A stretch of 64,000 bases of DNA from Amia ocellicauda. Its lineage: Eukaryota; Chordata; Actinopteri; Amiiformes; Amiidae. The translations under genes were made by a program, and so were the position numbers. This document shows positions 13,146 to 64,000 of the stretch, in pieces (position 1 is the first letter of the stretch; every line of letters begins with the position of its first letter). The notes below the pieces were generated by a model. That model did no database searches, was not told the DNA's origin, and saw only the letters and a list, made by a program, of their open reading frames with translations. The DNA is taken from the NCBI RefSeq assembly GCF_036373705.1, contig NC_089869.1:7605676-7669675 (forward strand), in the 5' to 3' direction.

Positions 13146-13899
13146 TAAAAACATAGTTATAATTTGTCCCTGTGGTTTACAATATACATTTGTTTAACAA
13201 CGACATATTTCATTATAGGAAATTATATGAGGGTATATGCAAGATCTTCCAAAGTTACTTGGGCTTACACAAACTTCCCTTCAAATTGCAAGAACTTTCA
13301 GCTTGTGCATGCCCTTGACTACACCACTGTGTGGGACACCTTACCAACAGAAACACAAACAAAAGGCTTGTGAGAAGAACAGCAGATCAGCCGACGGATG
13401 GCCTCTGAGGGACATTGAAAATGGAGAACTGAATGTGGCGCAATCACAATTATTTATTGTGGTTGTTGTCGTTGTTGTTCCAGTCCTAGCAAAACACATT
13501 ATTAAGGCATTTAAAAAAATGACCGAAACTAGGATTTAAAAAAAATATATATTTGACTGAAAAATAGCAGGCACAATAAAATAAATCATAACATCAATTG
13601 GAAAGCAGACACGTTATTTTAAGTCTAAAGTTGCTGTGGGTGAGTTTACCTTGTGAATGTGAGGGACAAGGAAATGCTAACCCCGCAACACAACTGTATC
13701 ATTAGGTTTTTATGCTACATTCGCTGTCATTTTCAATAGACTAACCACAAAGCCTTGTGTACTAAAGCAAAACATGAGATACAACATGCATCTTCTACTT
13801 TTTATGTGCTTATTATATTCTAGTCTAATAAAATCCATCACACTTGATCAATCAGGCAATACTAAACAATACTAAGCTTAAATAACCATCCTTATAATG

Positions 13900-14040
13900 A
13901 ATATTACAAATATATTATTATTGTTATTATAATTATTATGATCAATACTATTATGATTATTCATATTATCGTGACTGATATTAAGATATCTATCATTACT
14001 ACAACTCTTATTTTATTTGAATCATTATACTATAACAATA
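13900..14040. repeat. Degenerate (ATT)n-rich tract
   Basis: Imperfect ATT/ATC/ATG triplets run for more than 100 nt. A similar shorter tract lies at about 14563-14590. Confidence 0.6.
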
Positions 14041-14277
14041 ACACTACAGGTCAGTGACCGTCTGAAAGTCTCCCACACCACCCTCTCCGATTTCATTCAC
14101 TTCTAATTTGAATAGACCCTGAAGTGCATACCAAGGTTGGTAAAATATCTAATTATGCAATGTAGCCTTGCAAAGACCATAACAGGTAAAACAGTAACCC
14201 CCCAACGCTTCACAATGTGAATGCTTAGTTAGCTAATTTTACATTTAACCCAGTTTTCTTAATTTTTGTATATAGGT

Positions 14278-14400
14278 GCTGTTGTACCCTTGAGCAAGGT
14301 ACTTCACTTAGATTGCTCCAGTAAAATGCCCAGCTGTATAAATGGGTACAAAAGTAAGTCGCCCTGGATAAGAGCGTCTGCTAAATGACAAATAATGTAA
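14278..14400 (+). repeat. 3' portion of a fish SINE (HpaI/V-SINE-like tail)
   Basis: Shows the classic fish SINE string: cccttgagcaaggtacttca, then gctccagtaaaatgcccag, ctgtataaatgggtacaaa, gtaagtcgccctggataaga and gcgtctgctaaatgac. The tRNA-like head is not recognisable, so this is probably 5'-truncated. Confidence 0.75.
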
Positions 14401-15667
14401 TAGGTGGGGTTTTAATTGTTTACATATCCAAATGTCTGCTGTTCGCATCTGTGTTGGTTTGACAGAGGTGACGGTTTCTTTGTTAGGTCTCACTTACACA
14501 AATGTATATTGAAGGAGACTTTAGAATACAATATGCAAAATAGGCATCCTGGGACCACATGAGTTATTATTATTATTATGATTATTATGAAATGAAATGT
14601 ATGAGTGAACATGCAAGTCTTGATGACTTAATTTCCCAAGAGACAACCAAGATAAGAGATCATAAATCTTTATTTTATATGATTTTGATTATCTTCTCTC
14701 CTATTATCTTCACACTCTCCTGTTACACACAAATTATAGCCCATTATATATCAATTGTATTTGGTTATATTTAAAGAAAGAAACAACAAAATTGATCTTT
14801 TGTTGGCTACTAATATATACCATAGCAGAAGAGCTGTTTCATGCTGATGATGCATATAGCACAGACAATTTAATCATTTTCTGTTTTGCACTGAATAAAA
14901 ATGTAATTTAATTATTTTCATCTGATTATTTAAGAACCATATTACTACATTCAAATGATGTTGGTTTCAATTCTGTGAATAATCTGCAATTCCCAGTAGT
15001 TGTATAACCTAACCAAGATGTCAATTACATATTAACAAATATATCTGTATGTGTATATTTGAATGTATAAAAAGCAATTTCTTATGTTTTTGTTTTTCTT
15101 CTTTATGCCAAGAATGCTAAGGGGAACCAGCAGGTTTGGGAAGTGAAAGGGCAGATTTTGCAATAATCTACACTGAAGATGAAAAAAGGGGGAAATGTCT
15201 ACAAAACATTTACCAAGCCCAACTGATTTGTAGACATCCGGAAACTTTCAATTCCATTGAAACCAACATCTGAAGATGTTGACCTTTTTTTTGTTATTGT
15301 CAGAAAACCATCTGTTTTCGTTTTCCCTCATAAACTACTATTGCAGTTTGAGACTATTAAACATTTGTTTAACTTGACCATAATATTTACATTGTTTGTC
15401 CCTAAATATCATCCAAATGTCTTTCAAACACCATAAACCACTCATTCATTACAACAATAATTTTACATATGTATATGAAATAAATATGTAATGATTACTG
15501 TATGACCTTAGTGAATGAACCTAACAGTGTTGTACAGTTTCTAAACACCAACACTTTTTACTTAGCCCATCTCCAAAACATTACATCAGATTATGTAGAC
15601 AATAAGTAATTTGCACTGTTAGTAAAATTAGAGAGACATTAATTATTACAAAACACAAATCGCTTAC

Positions 15668-15915
15668 CCCGTACAGGATCACTGTTCACAGCTTTCACAC
15701 ACGACGCTGTTGCATGATGGGAGTGTGAATCTAGTAAAAGTTAAGAGATTAAGATTTAATGTAAAATACTTATTTTGTTGCTTCACAGTCTCCGTAGTTT
15801 GAGAAAGAAAACGTAAAATGCCGACGGAGAATCGGGGACGTGAGAACAGACGAGGAAAAACGAAGATTAACAAATAGCCTTCGTATACATTAGACACGAG
15901 TCGACGAATGACGAC
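15668..15915 (-). promoter_or_regulatory. CpG-dense patch with a minus-strand splice donor; candidate first exon/promoter
   Basis: Roughly twenty CpGs in about 250 nt, for example around 15813-15920, in a region otherwise poor in CpG. Read on the minus strand it ends at a strong donor (ggg/GTAAGC) near 15667. A plus-strand TGCATGATGGGAG motif lies at about 15711-15723. This looks like an unmethylated promoter with a first exon, but no coding sequence is recognisable and no second exon was found. Confidence 0.35.
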
Positions 15916-16126
15916 GACCCTGTACTACTACCAGTATGGTATGGAAATGCATGCTTTTGTTATTGCATTGTCAATCTACATATTGTAGCCTGATGTCATA
16001 GTATCTCTGATTATGAACGAGCTTTGGGTTTGAGTAGGGTTGTGCCGGTAAATGGTATACCACCTCGCTCATCAATACCGTTTTTTATATGTATGTATGT
16101 ATGCATGTATTTATTTAAATGTAGTG

Positions 16127-16200
16127 ATTCTGAAGCCTCTCTGTTTAGAGAGGCGGGAGATCCGGGTTTGAATCCCTGCTGTGCGGAAGTGAGAGGTGCA
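16127..16200 (+). repeat. Possible degenerate tRNA-derived SINE head
   Basis: GGGTTTGAATCCC resembles a pol III B box. No clear A box and no cloverleaf can be drawn, so it is not a tRNA gene. Confidence 0.25.
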
Positions 16201-17280
16201 TTTTGCATGTGCATTCACAGTGTATTCAGTGAAGCAGGCCTGGTGTTTCTGGTGTGGTGAGGGAAAGCTTACACTAACAAAACCAATCTCAAAAACGGGG
16301 CCCCACCACTATCCTTAGATTTAATGGCTTTAATTGCTTCCTTATTATGATTCAAGTTCCCTACATCCAACACTAAACACTACACTGTCTGTGGTACCAC
16401 CTTTGCATATTACAACACCTGATTGAATTACCTGTGCAGCAAAGGGTGGGTATTTAATGCACTAAATGCCACATTTATCTACCAGGTGGCTTTTTTTTTT
16501 TTTACTTTGATTGTGACCTTTCTTTCACCTGCTGAAGCAGTCCAAACGTAATGCCTGAATATGTCATCAGGACCTAATGTTTCACTGACCTGACCATTGG
16601 GAAAGGGTTACACTTGAATGCCAAAGGTACAGCTATACCTTACCTAACACTTCAGATCCATTTTTCAAGGTGAATATTCAATTCAGGATGAAAAAGGGCT
16701 TCGGTACACATGGGAAGGGATGTCCAAGATTGACAAGCTTGAGGAAGTACTTGTGGTGTACTCATTTTGCTCTTTTAAAAGTCCTCTGGCAATGTCAGCG
16801 CTGTAGCCATGTTTTCTTTGGACAACCACATTACATTTGTATCTTTTCTTATAATCTCCACCCATGTATATGCAATTTGTATTCAGCTTCTGATATGTCC
16901 TATAATAACTGCAAGAATACTGTGCAGTCATAACAGTTATTCAAACCATAATTGTTTATGGATTGCACTACAGTGAAATAAAAGTGGATATAAAGTCTAT
17001 GTATGATTAAAATGATCACAGTTTTTGGTCTGAATTTAAGAAAACCTTTTGGTCATCACACAAGAGACGGGAGCTGGTTTCGGGAGAGCGGGAGTCGGGA
17101 AAAGAAGAAAAAAGTTTAGGCATTAAATAAAAGGCCACAGAAAGCTGACATGAAGCTTTCAAGGTGTAAATTTTGTTTTAAAACATGAAAAACGACCTAA
17201 GGCAGTTTTAAATATATAAACAACAAACAAATAACTTAATTAATGAATTAATACAAACTGAAGGAAATCTCTGCAGTGGA

Positions 17281-17450
17281 GGGTGGTCAGAGCGGGGGGG
17301 GGGGTTCATTCAAGACCACCAGAAGTCGAGCAGACTTTACTGAGACCGCTGAAGTCAGAGAACAGGCAGAGGAGGAGCTGCCAGGGGAAGTGGTCCCTCC
17401 CCCAACCCCCTGCTCTTATAAAAGAAACCACAGAGATGGATAGGTCCTGC
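17281..17450 (+). promoter_or_regulatory. ENTPD1 promoter with TATA box at 17417-17423
   Basis: A GC-rich segment with a poly(G) run (about 17297-17306) precedes TATAAAA at 17417. The predicted transcription start is near 17447, about 65 nt before the ATG at 17513. Support comes from the correct splice phase of the tiny coding exon that follows. Confidence 0.65.
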
Positions 17451-17512
17451 TAAGAGACGGCAGATAAGCTGCAAACAAGCGCTGCGAGAGGCAGGCTGAG
17501 AGGAGGGCACTG

Positions 17513-48677
<31,165 letters not shown>

Positions 48678-49835
48678 CGCTTGGCCAATTGAGACTAGCA
48701 CCTAGAATATTGCAAATTGATTTATCTATTTCAATTTACCCCCCCCCTCCCCAAAAACCAGGTTCAGCAAACCGGAGCTTTTGCTTGTCTGTAGTTGTTG
48801 ACAAGGTCTAAAACATTTCATTGTTCCAGATGGTATACCTCAATGTCTGTCTTCTTGTGAACGTTGTTTGTCCGGAGATATACACTCTAAAGGCAGACAG
48901 CTGTTTGTGGCCAGTGTGGAAACTGAAAATATCAATTTTACTGTCAAGTATTGCAAAACTCTGGATTGATGGCAAAGGCACTCTTGAGCAAAAGGATGTT
49001 TTGCCCGTTATGCACAATGTATCTTGAACCACTTAAAGCAAACCAAAAACTGCCATTATCATTACCTTTCTAATTTCTAATCGTGTTGAAATTAAACATC
49101 AGAGTAAATAACCAATTTAATCACGCATTATTATTTTATTTTTACTCATTTCATCATGAATAGGCAGTGCACTGAATTTCGTAAGCTGCCATATTGTCTT
49201 TTACATTTTTCTTACACATATTTTTTTATCTTGTTCTTTGGTTTTGTTTTTCATTTTTTGTTTTACAGCAAATGTAGCCTTTTTTGACATAACTTTCTGT
49301 CACACTGTAGTATAACAGTCAAGTGAAAGACACATGAGAAAGAAAAAGTGATTGTTAAGAAGAGACTTTGAATGACCACCACCGATTAAAACCCGCACCA
49401 AGCATTCCTCAGGCACAAATTAATAGATCGGTAAGGTAAAAGGTGAAGAAATGAACTTCTGAAGGCTGTGAATGATTAACTAACATCATACACCGTGGAA
49501 ATGTGAGTGTGACTGATTCTGAAAGCTAATGTTGTCGTTTATTTTTGATGTTTTTACAAAACTGTTTACTGCATCAATTGTAAGTGCTCAAAAAACAGTG
49601 TGGTATTATATGATTTTTTGTATTGTTATTATAATGTATTTTAAAGTAAATTACTGCCAAGATGTACTTATGAATGTGTAAAATGTTTTTCACCGTTTCT
49701 ATGTTGGAGAGAAAAGTATGCTCCCAGATTGTTAGGGGTACAGGAAAGGTGTGCTCCGTGTTAATGCCATGCAATTATGAATAACTAAGTCCTGCTTTTA
49801 TTGATATTGAATGAAAAATATATGCAAATATACAA

Positions 49836-49841
49836 AATAAA
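49836..49841 (+). other. Poly(A) signal of ENTPD1 (AATAAA)
   Basis: Lies about 1160 nt downstream of the stop at 48677. Inferred from position. Confidence 0.5.
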
Positions 49842-49869
49842 ACACTTAACAGTATGAATTTCATCTCTA

Positions 49870-51546
49870 TATGCCCATTATGGGAATTCTAGAATAAGAA
49901 AGAATCCGTCTAATGGTGCTAATTATGATGTCAAAAATAGTAATAGTAATCCCATTTCCAATGTCCAGGTGGCACCAGAGAGCTATCTACAAAATAAAAC
50001 ATGCATGGAGTTCAACCTGTGTTGAACGTAAAGGTTTTTCTCTCGTCTCTTGATTAATAATTAATTATCTGACTTGTTTACTAAGTTTATAAAAAACAAA
50101 ACCATGAAAAACATTCAGTAACTGCACTCAACCCAAGTCATTCAAAAACATTCACCACTTTAATTTGTATTTTATTTGTAATGTTTTTTTTTTGCATATT
50201 TAAAAACATTGCATCAAGATGCTCAACAACGTCAGTGTTTTCTTCTCTTACATTGTGATTGAAGAGGATGGACACCCTCAACAATAAGATGCCAAGCTAT
50301 TTTCCTTGTCCCACGAACTCTCACACTTTTGCAGGGTGAAACGTTTCATTCTTTACACCCCACCTCGCTTACATTCAAAACATGGTCAAGTACTGCCAAG
50401 CTGAGCAATATTCCAAGTTGTCTGCCTGTTGCATGCCCTGTACTCTCTGGCATTAATGGTAGGGAAATAAATAAACAATAGTATTTCACACAGAAACCTA
50501 GTCACCCATAAATATATCCAAAGAACATTTACCTTGGTTTTCTGAAATTCAAAATGGTAGTATGGTGGTGTCATGAAGAATCACCACATACACATCCACA
50601 TAACACATCAAATAAATGTAAATTAGAGTGATTTAGCACATTAGAAGTGTTAAACAGACTTGAAACGAAATCCAATGGTTCATTGATCGGAACAGCATGT
50701 ACCAGAATACACTTTCTCTGATACAGAGGAGTGTGTCATACTAACAAAACGTACCGTAAGTGTTCTGTCATTTTTAGAACAGGAAGTGCAGAATTTAATT
50801 GAATCACTTTAATGTTCAGGATGGGTTTGTCTCTTAAACGCACTCCCCCACAGGAGGGACAGTTATCAGGACCAGTCACATGGCTCACACACAATTTCCT
50901 CCAGTGCACCATTTGGTGGCAATTGCAGTTCCATTTGTTTCCTTTTGCCACAGTTGGGTAACAAGAATTGTATACACCCCCCCACCCCGCCAACACACAC
51001 ACACACACACACACAATAAGTAAAGCCAAGGGCCAAGGCCAGCCTTTATGGGAGTGAAACACACCAATCCAATTAGGACAGGGTTAAATGGCTTGAACTG
51101 ATGGCCAATTCCAAGAAAGGGGTTTTGAATTTCTCCCTCGAATTGTGTTTACCCAGGAGTTAATGAATGAGCCAGTGTTAAAAGAGAGGGGGGGATGGAT
51201 GGCTAGAGCTGTGCAAACTTGCTTAATGGTGGGTAGAGCAGGGGGGAAAAGGGGGAAGGGGTCGCAGCTTTGAGTGTGAATCTACCTCTTCAGAAACTCC
51301 GACAGCCTTAAATCAGTGCAGGGGAGGTTTGGTAGCTCTTTTAAAGCCAGCCAGCAAGCAAACAAACAAGGAAGCCAAACTATCTCTCCACATCCTCCCC
51401 TGGTCGACGAGCAGCAGGTCTGAGGCGAGGAAACGGGGGCTGTACCTTTTCTGCTCTCTGATGGGCTCCCGGCGGGAAGAAGGTGGAGACTCGCAGTGTA
51501 GAGCTGTGTGTCTGTGCTGAAGCGCAGCCCTCCTCGGGACCTGGCA
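49870..51546. other. ENTPD1-CPN1 intergenic region and CPN1 upstream sequence
   Basis: Holds a (CA)n microsatellite at about 50993-51015 and otherwise no repeat or exon. The last 350 nt become GC-richer and should contain the CPN1 promoter. A GTTAATGAAT half-site resembling an HNF1 element lies at about 51159, plausible for a liver gene, but no TATA box is clear. Confidence 0.4.
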
Positions 51547-59661
<8,115 letters not shown>

Positions 59662-59769
59662 GTCAGAGGGAAAAACGACTACCTGTGATGAGAAGACAAA
59701 TGGACAATCCAGAGCCTCACAAACAAACACATCGTCTTCCTTTCATTATTTTATATAAATGCGTATAAA

Positions 59770-59779
59770 AATAAATAAA
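59770..59779 (+). other. Overlapping poly(A) signals of CPN1
   Basis: Two overlapping AATAAA hexamers about 110 nt after the stop codon give a short 3' UTR. Confidence 0.6.
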
Positions 59780-59799
59780 AAACAAAGTAACAATGTTTT

Positions 59800-61205
59800 T
59801 CTTAAAGGAGCTATTTTGTTAAACATATATTTATATACCAAATTGAAATTTGTAAAACAGCTTAATCATTTTGAGAGATAAATTCAGTAAATGTATAAGA
59901 ATAAAAGCAACAATGTATATAGGCTTTGTATTAACACAGTGTTGTGTCACTAGTACATTAACTACAATCATGTTAACACTATAAGGTGGACTGCTTTTAG
60001 TTTTTAGTTTTGTTCTGAATAGTTCCCCTCACTTATTAAATATACTACAGTTTCATCAAAAGATTTGAATTGTCCCTTAACAATAGACACATTCAATAAT
60101 TATTATTATGTATGTAATATAATTAAAATACAATGGTGGTGCTATCAATATGTTCTCAATCCTGTTATTCACTGGTCCTTAATATCATCCAAAAGTTAAA
60201 GGAAAAGGACCCTTGAGATTTTGTAAACCCTTGAGGTGAATTTTCGAAGAATGTGTGCATCTGTGCAACTTTCCCTCACTAGTAGCAGTAGTAATTATTA
60301 GTGAATTATTAGTGAAATGACCAAGCAGTGTTATGAACTGCATAAATAAAATAAAAAAAACATGGACAACATTAAAACAAATAAGCACAGCTTGACTATT
60401 GGCCCTGAAAGGCACCCAACTGCGAATGGATAGGTTTGTACTTCTGAGGGAATGTAATCATGCTCTCTATGGCAAATGTAACTCTCTTTCAAACACTTAA
60501 CGCTGTGTTTTTTGTTTGTTAAGTTTGTTGATGTGACATGCATGTGAGTCACTATTTGAGTGAAGCAAAGGAAATGAAAAAAAGGCCTACTGTATGTTAG
60601 ATAAATTATACAATATAGATAAAGAAACTGTCAAAATACTTTATTATTAAAGTTTGAAGGCCTCACATTCTTTAAGCAACATAATGTACAGTAGTTTGAG
60701 AGCTTGGCATTGTCCAGAGACACTATATTATAGTACTCTCTGTGCTGGCCAGTGTAACCTATTTAACTTTGTGTCATTCACCTGCTTTATTGATGGAAAA
60801 CACAAATCGCATTACGTGCTGTGCCCAGCAGACTAGTCTTGCGCAAAAAGCCTTTACGCAAGTCACAGTTTTACCATCCTCCACTTTATGACTGTGTTTT
60901 TGACGACCAAAACGGGTCAATACAGAAAGCTGAGCAAGTTCTGCAACCAAATACTGAAGCTACAAGACATCTTGCACTACTTACACCATTTTATAGGACT
61001 GTTTAAAACATCAATTAAAGTACATGGCATCAAGCTAGAAGAGGTCAACAATGATGTGGATTTGAGTTAATTAACGGAGAACTGAACATCACCTGAAAAC
61101 CTTACAAAATGAAAAGAAGAGACAAAATATGATGGAGTGTGATTGCGCGGTTGTACCTGTATGCCTTATCAAAGTCCTCTTCCATTGTTTTTTATTGTAT
61201 TTTAT
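59800..61205. other. Non-coding stretch downstream of CPN1
   Basis: AT-rich sequence with no recognisable exon or element. ORFs are short. Confidence 0.6.
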
Positions 61206-61211
61206 ATTTTA

Positions 61212-61966
61212 TGAGACGGGTGACAAATTAAAGGAAAATTCTGAATAAATGAGTGGAGGAACAGAACAATTGCAGATGCCTCCAGACAGGTGTACTGCAT
61301 GATACAATTAAGCAATTACCATCCTATCATGCTCTGAGGCATGTATATAAATGCTGAGCAGGCCCAGATGACCAAGATTGTGGATCAAGATGGCAAGAGG
61401 AAAGGATCTCAGTGACTTTGAAAGAGGGGTCATTATTGGTGCACGAATGGCAGGAGCTTCAGTCACACAGACGCACAGCTGGCTAGTGTTCTGGACATGT
61501 GGACGTGTGCATGTGTGGCAACTCCAAGAGAACGGGACAGGCCTGACTGCTGGACCCCTACAGTGAGGGGGTCTGGAGGCTCTGTTATGCTGTGGGGGGC
61601 ATTTTCCTGGCATGGTTTGGGTTATCCTATGGGGACGCATCCACAGGGCACGAGGGTCACTGAATGGTGTGATGAGTATGAAAATGATGTGACATATATG
61701 CTATGGCCTTCGCTGTCACCAGATCTCAACCCAATTGAACACCTATGGGAGATTGTGGACCGACGTGTTAGACAGCGCTCTCCAGCACCATCATCACAAC
61801 CCCAAATGAGGGAATATCTTTTGGAAGAATGGGGTTCATCCCTCCAGTAGATCAGAGACTCTAGAATCTGTGCCAAGAGCATTGACGCTGTTCCGGCGGC
61901 TCGTGATGGCCCAACACCTCACTGAGACACTTCATGTTGGTTGTTTCTTTAATTTGTCACCCGTCT
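61212..61966 (+). mobile_element. Decayed Tc1-like element (third family)
   Basis: Ends share agacgggtgacaaattaaag as inverted repeats, with TA just outside each end (61210-61211, about 61968-61969). At about 755 bp it is well short of a full-length 1.2-1.6 kb element. Confidence 0.85.
61390..61925 (+). pseudogene. Fragmentary Tc1-like transposase
   Basis: The N-terminus MARGKDLSDFERGVIIGARM is followed by deletions and frame changes. Recognisable later pieces are GGSVMLWGAFSWHGLG and [20 protein letters not shown] (61720-61779). Blocks containing the first and second catalytic Asp are missing. It is non-functional. Confidence 0.85.
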
Positions 61967-61969
61967 GTA

Positions 61970-63000
61970 CTTCTTCAATTTTACATTTCTCAGTTTGCAT
62001 TTCAGTGTGAAATCTTCAGTCAGTTCTTGCTTGGATTTTGTGTCCCGGGGAGAAGCTTGTTACAGAAAAGAAGGAAAGTGTGAGATACAGATACAGAACT
62101 ACTGTGTTATTCACCAGATATCTTACTTAAGACTTCCACCTGCTGGGTCATGTCTTTTCATGTCTGTGAGTCGGTGAGAGGCACAGCACTTTGGCTGACT
62201 CCCACCCCTTGGGCTATATAACAAGTCAACAGTATATAGATCATAACCTTCAAATTTGACAGATAAAAGAACACAATATTGATCTGAATTTATGAAATGT
62301 TAAACCATGTTAAAAATAAGACAGTTAGCAAGACAGATAGATAGATATAGATGATTACACTTACAGAATAAATTATATAAGTTATAACAACCAAAAACAT
62401 TATTATTATTAAAACCACGCTTATGCACTAGATGGCGACATTACCCTACAAGTTGCCTTTAAAAAGGCCAGCAAAGTATTATTTCCATGTGGGAAGAGAT
62501 CCAGTTTCGCTGAGATATATCTTCTGTTCTTCATATACAGGCACTGGGAAATGTCTGTCATGAAACAACACCAGTTCCTTCAAAGTAATAATTTTTCCAC
62601 TACTTTAATTGACCTCTCGTTAACACCACCAAAACAACAGCAAGTGAAGATATGGAAATGGAGTGCAGGAACGCTGTTGACTACAGCATCTTTGCAGTTC
62701 GAAAATCTTTAATCATATCCATCTTAAGTTTTCCCCTTTGCGCCGATTAGACGTGACCCTGTTTACGTGGCATTTCAGCTTTACCATTCAATATAAGTCT
62801 AAACGTGTGTGGGTTTCTTTCAGTCTTGTTAGAACTAGTCAAAGAACAAAAATGCTCATGCGAAATTAGGAGGATAATTGAAACTCTTGATAAGTGTGCC
62901 TGAAAAACGTGCGTAGGAGTTTTGAAATACTTCATACATTTCAGGTCTGAAAGAGAAAGACAATAAGAGTGTTTTTTCATGTTGTTTTGTATAGCAAGTA
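61970..63000. other. Non-coding stretch
   Basis: No recognisable exon, transposon or RNA gene on either strand. Confidence 0.55.
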
Positions 63001-63020
63001 AAGATGTAGGCTCTGTAAAC

Positions 63021-63122
63021 CTTAGTGAAGTCAGAAGCAAGAGCAGACAAAACATTAACGAATGACTCATCCTCCAGCAAGGCCTCGGTCTGGCTCGGTG
63101 TCAACCGCCTTCCCCGCTGCAT
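63021..63122 (-). CDS. Possible first coding exon of an unidentified minus-strand gene
   Basis: On the minus strand an ATG at 63122 opens 34 codons beginning MQRGRRLTPSQTEALLEDES and ending ALASDFTK. It then meets a weak GTTTAC donor at phase 0. The composition (balanced, acidic/helical, locally CpG-containing) looks more protein-like than the surrounding ORFs. I do not recognise the family and found no second exon in 59.8-63.0 kb. It could be a chance ORF. Confidence 0.3.
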
Positions 63123-63129
63123 CGACACT

Positions 63130-64000
63130 TCTGAAATATCAGCTCCGGGAGAAGTTGGAATCCACTGCCATGTAGTTTCCTCCCATTGTGAGGGGGCTGA
63201 GGAAATAATAGTTAAAGCAAGGGGTGGGCAATAGGGTTTGCGCTTTGAGTTTTAATTACAATAGCAGCCTTTCATATAAACACTAGCTCAGTTCAGAGCT
63301 GTCTACTCAGCTATTTTAATCATTTTTGGGCCAAAAACGCCAAAATGTGCCTTTATTGATTCATCGTTTACAAATGAGAAATAAACTACTGCTTTTGAAT
63401 CACATTAGACGAAGAGGCTTTGATTGTTTCAGTACAACATGTGGGTGTTTTTTTTGTTTGTTTGTTTGGCTTTGTCGATGTCAACTGTTAAGCCTTTGCA
63501 GAGGGAAGTTGTGAATCATTCATTTATAAAACGTCTTGGCTGTTCACAGCTGCTCTGAAACGTACAGGATCGGTTCTACATGTAAAATTAGAAACTTCAG
63601 CTTTCAGGACCTCATTTGTCTTTCACGTTTGCTTTCTCTTAAACATAAATACTATACTATTAAATTAGGGGGAAGGAATATCTATTCCCATGAACATATC
63701 AGTGCAATATCAGTAAGTGCAGGTAGCCAAAACCACAAGCAGGGTCTCGGTCAAATCAAGACCAACTGCAGCGTGTCCCCAATGCACACAGTTGACACAA
63801 CACAGTTTCAGACACACAAGTGAACTGCAGTTAGCTAGAAACAGCCAGCGGCAAGTAAAGCAGGTCAACACCAATTAAAACATGTACCTGACAGCAGTGG
63901 AAGTATGATCTTGATACACACAAAGGCGCATATAAGTCTCATAACTATCATGATAATTTGATACTGCACCAAAAGAATGCTAAACAAAAAACACAAAAGT
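63130..64000. other. Non-coding right flank
   Basis: No recognisable exon, RNA gene or repeat. If the minus-strand exon at 63021-63122 is real, its promoter would lie here. Confidence 0.5.

Noticed and set aside
16140..16190. tRNA gene suggested by a B-box-like GGGTTTGAATCCC
   Set aside because: No A box and no cloverleaf can be formed; at most a SINE remnant.

Overview
This is an AT-rich vertebrate genomic window carrying large multi-exon genes with canonical GT-AG introns. It is almost certainly from a ray-finned fish. The evidence for that is Tc1-like DNA transposons of several fish-typical families, fragments of fish-type tRNA-derived SINEs, and gene products that align along their length with human ENTPD1 and CPN1 as I remember those proteins. 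The large introns and SINE type would fit a non-teleost or early-branching lineage, but I cannot name the species.

Layout, all main genes on the + strand. (1) 562-4707 holds the 3' part of a TRIM E3-ligase-type gene: five exons, including the diagnostic 96-bp, 234-bp and 23-bp TRIM exons and a terminal PRY-SPRY exon. The RING/B-box exon lies off the left edge. (2) About 5.3-17.4 kb is mostly non-coding. It contains a CCAAT/TATA promoter-like segment at 6.3-6.5 kb with a well-formed 89-nt mini-intron downstream, SINE pieces, and a CpG-dense patch at 15.7-15.9 kb with a minus-strand splice donor. (3) 17513-48677 is ENTPD1 (CD39, ectonucleoside triphosphate diphosphohydrolase 1). I assembled ten coding exons in consistent phase (1497 nt, 498 aa), from a TATA-driven 16-nt first coding exon across a 17.75-kb intron. 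(4) 51547-59661 is CPN1 (carboxypeptidase N catalytic subunit). It has nine exons in consistent phase (1368 nt, 455 aa). (5) 59.8-64 kb holds a decayed Tc1 element and a possible first exon of a minus-strand gene at 63021-63122.

The accessory layer is dominated by Tc1/mariner elements. An intact 1221-bp DD36E-type element lies in ENTPD1 intron 1 (minus strand). A near-identical copy with a 4-bp frameshifting deletion lies in intron 8 (plus strand). Intron 3 holds a 1571-bp DD34E element with an intact transposase ORF but a damaged left end, and an 860-bp internally deleted element. A further 755-bp deletion derivative lies downstream of CPN1. Two MITE-like elements also occur, at 24.9-25.8 kb and 46.9-47.4 kb.

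The ENTPD1 and CPN1 products both damp inflammation outside cells: CD39 removes extracellular ATP/ADP, and carboxypeptidase N trims C-terminal Arg/Lys from kinins and anaphylatoxins. The TRIM gene is probably intracellular and innate-immune. I found no wholly new biological system. The most unusual items are the inverted Tc1 pair bracketing ENTPD1 exons 2-8, the perfect 38-bp hairpin in a TRIM intron, and the candidate unannotated transcription units.
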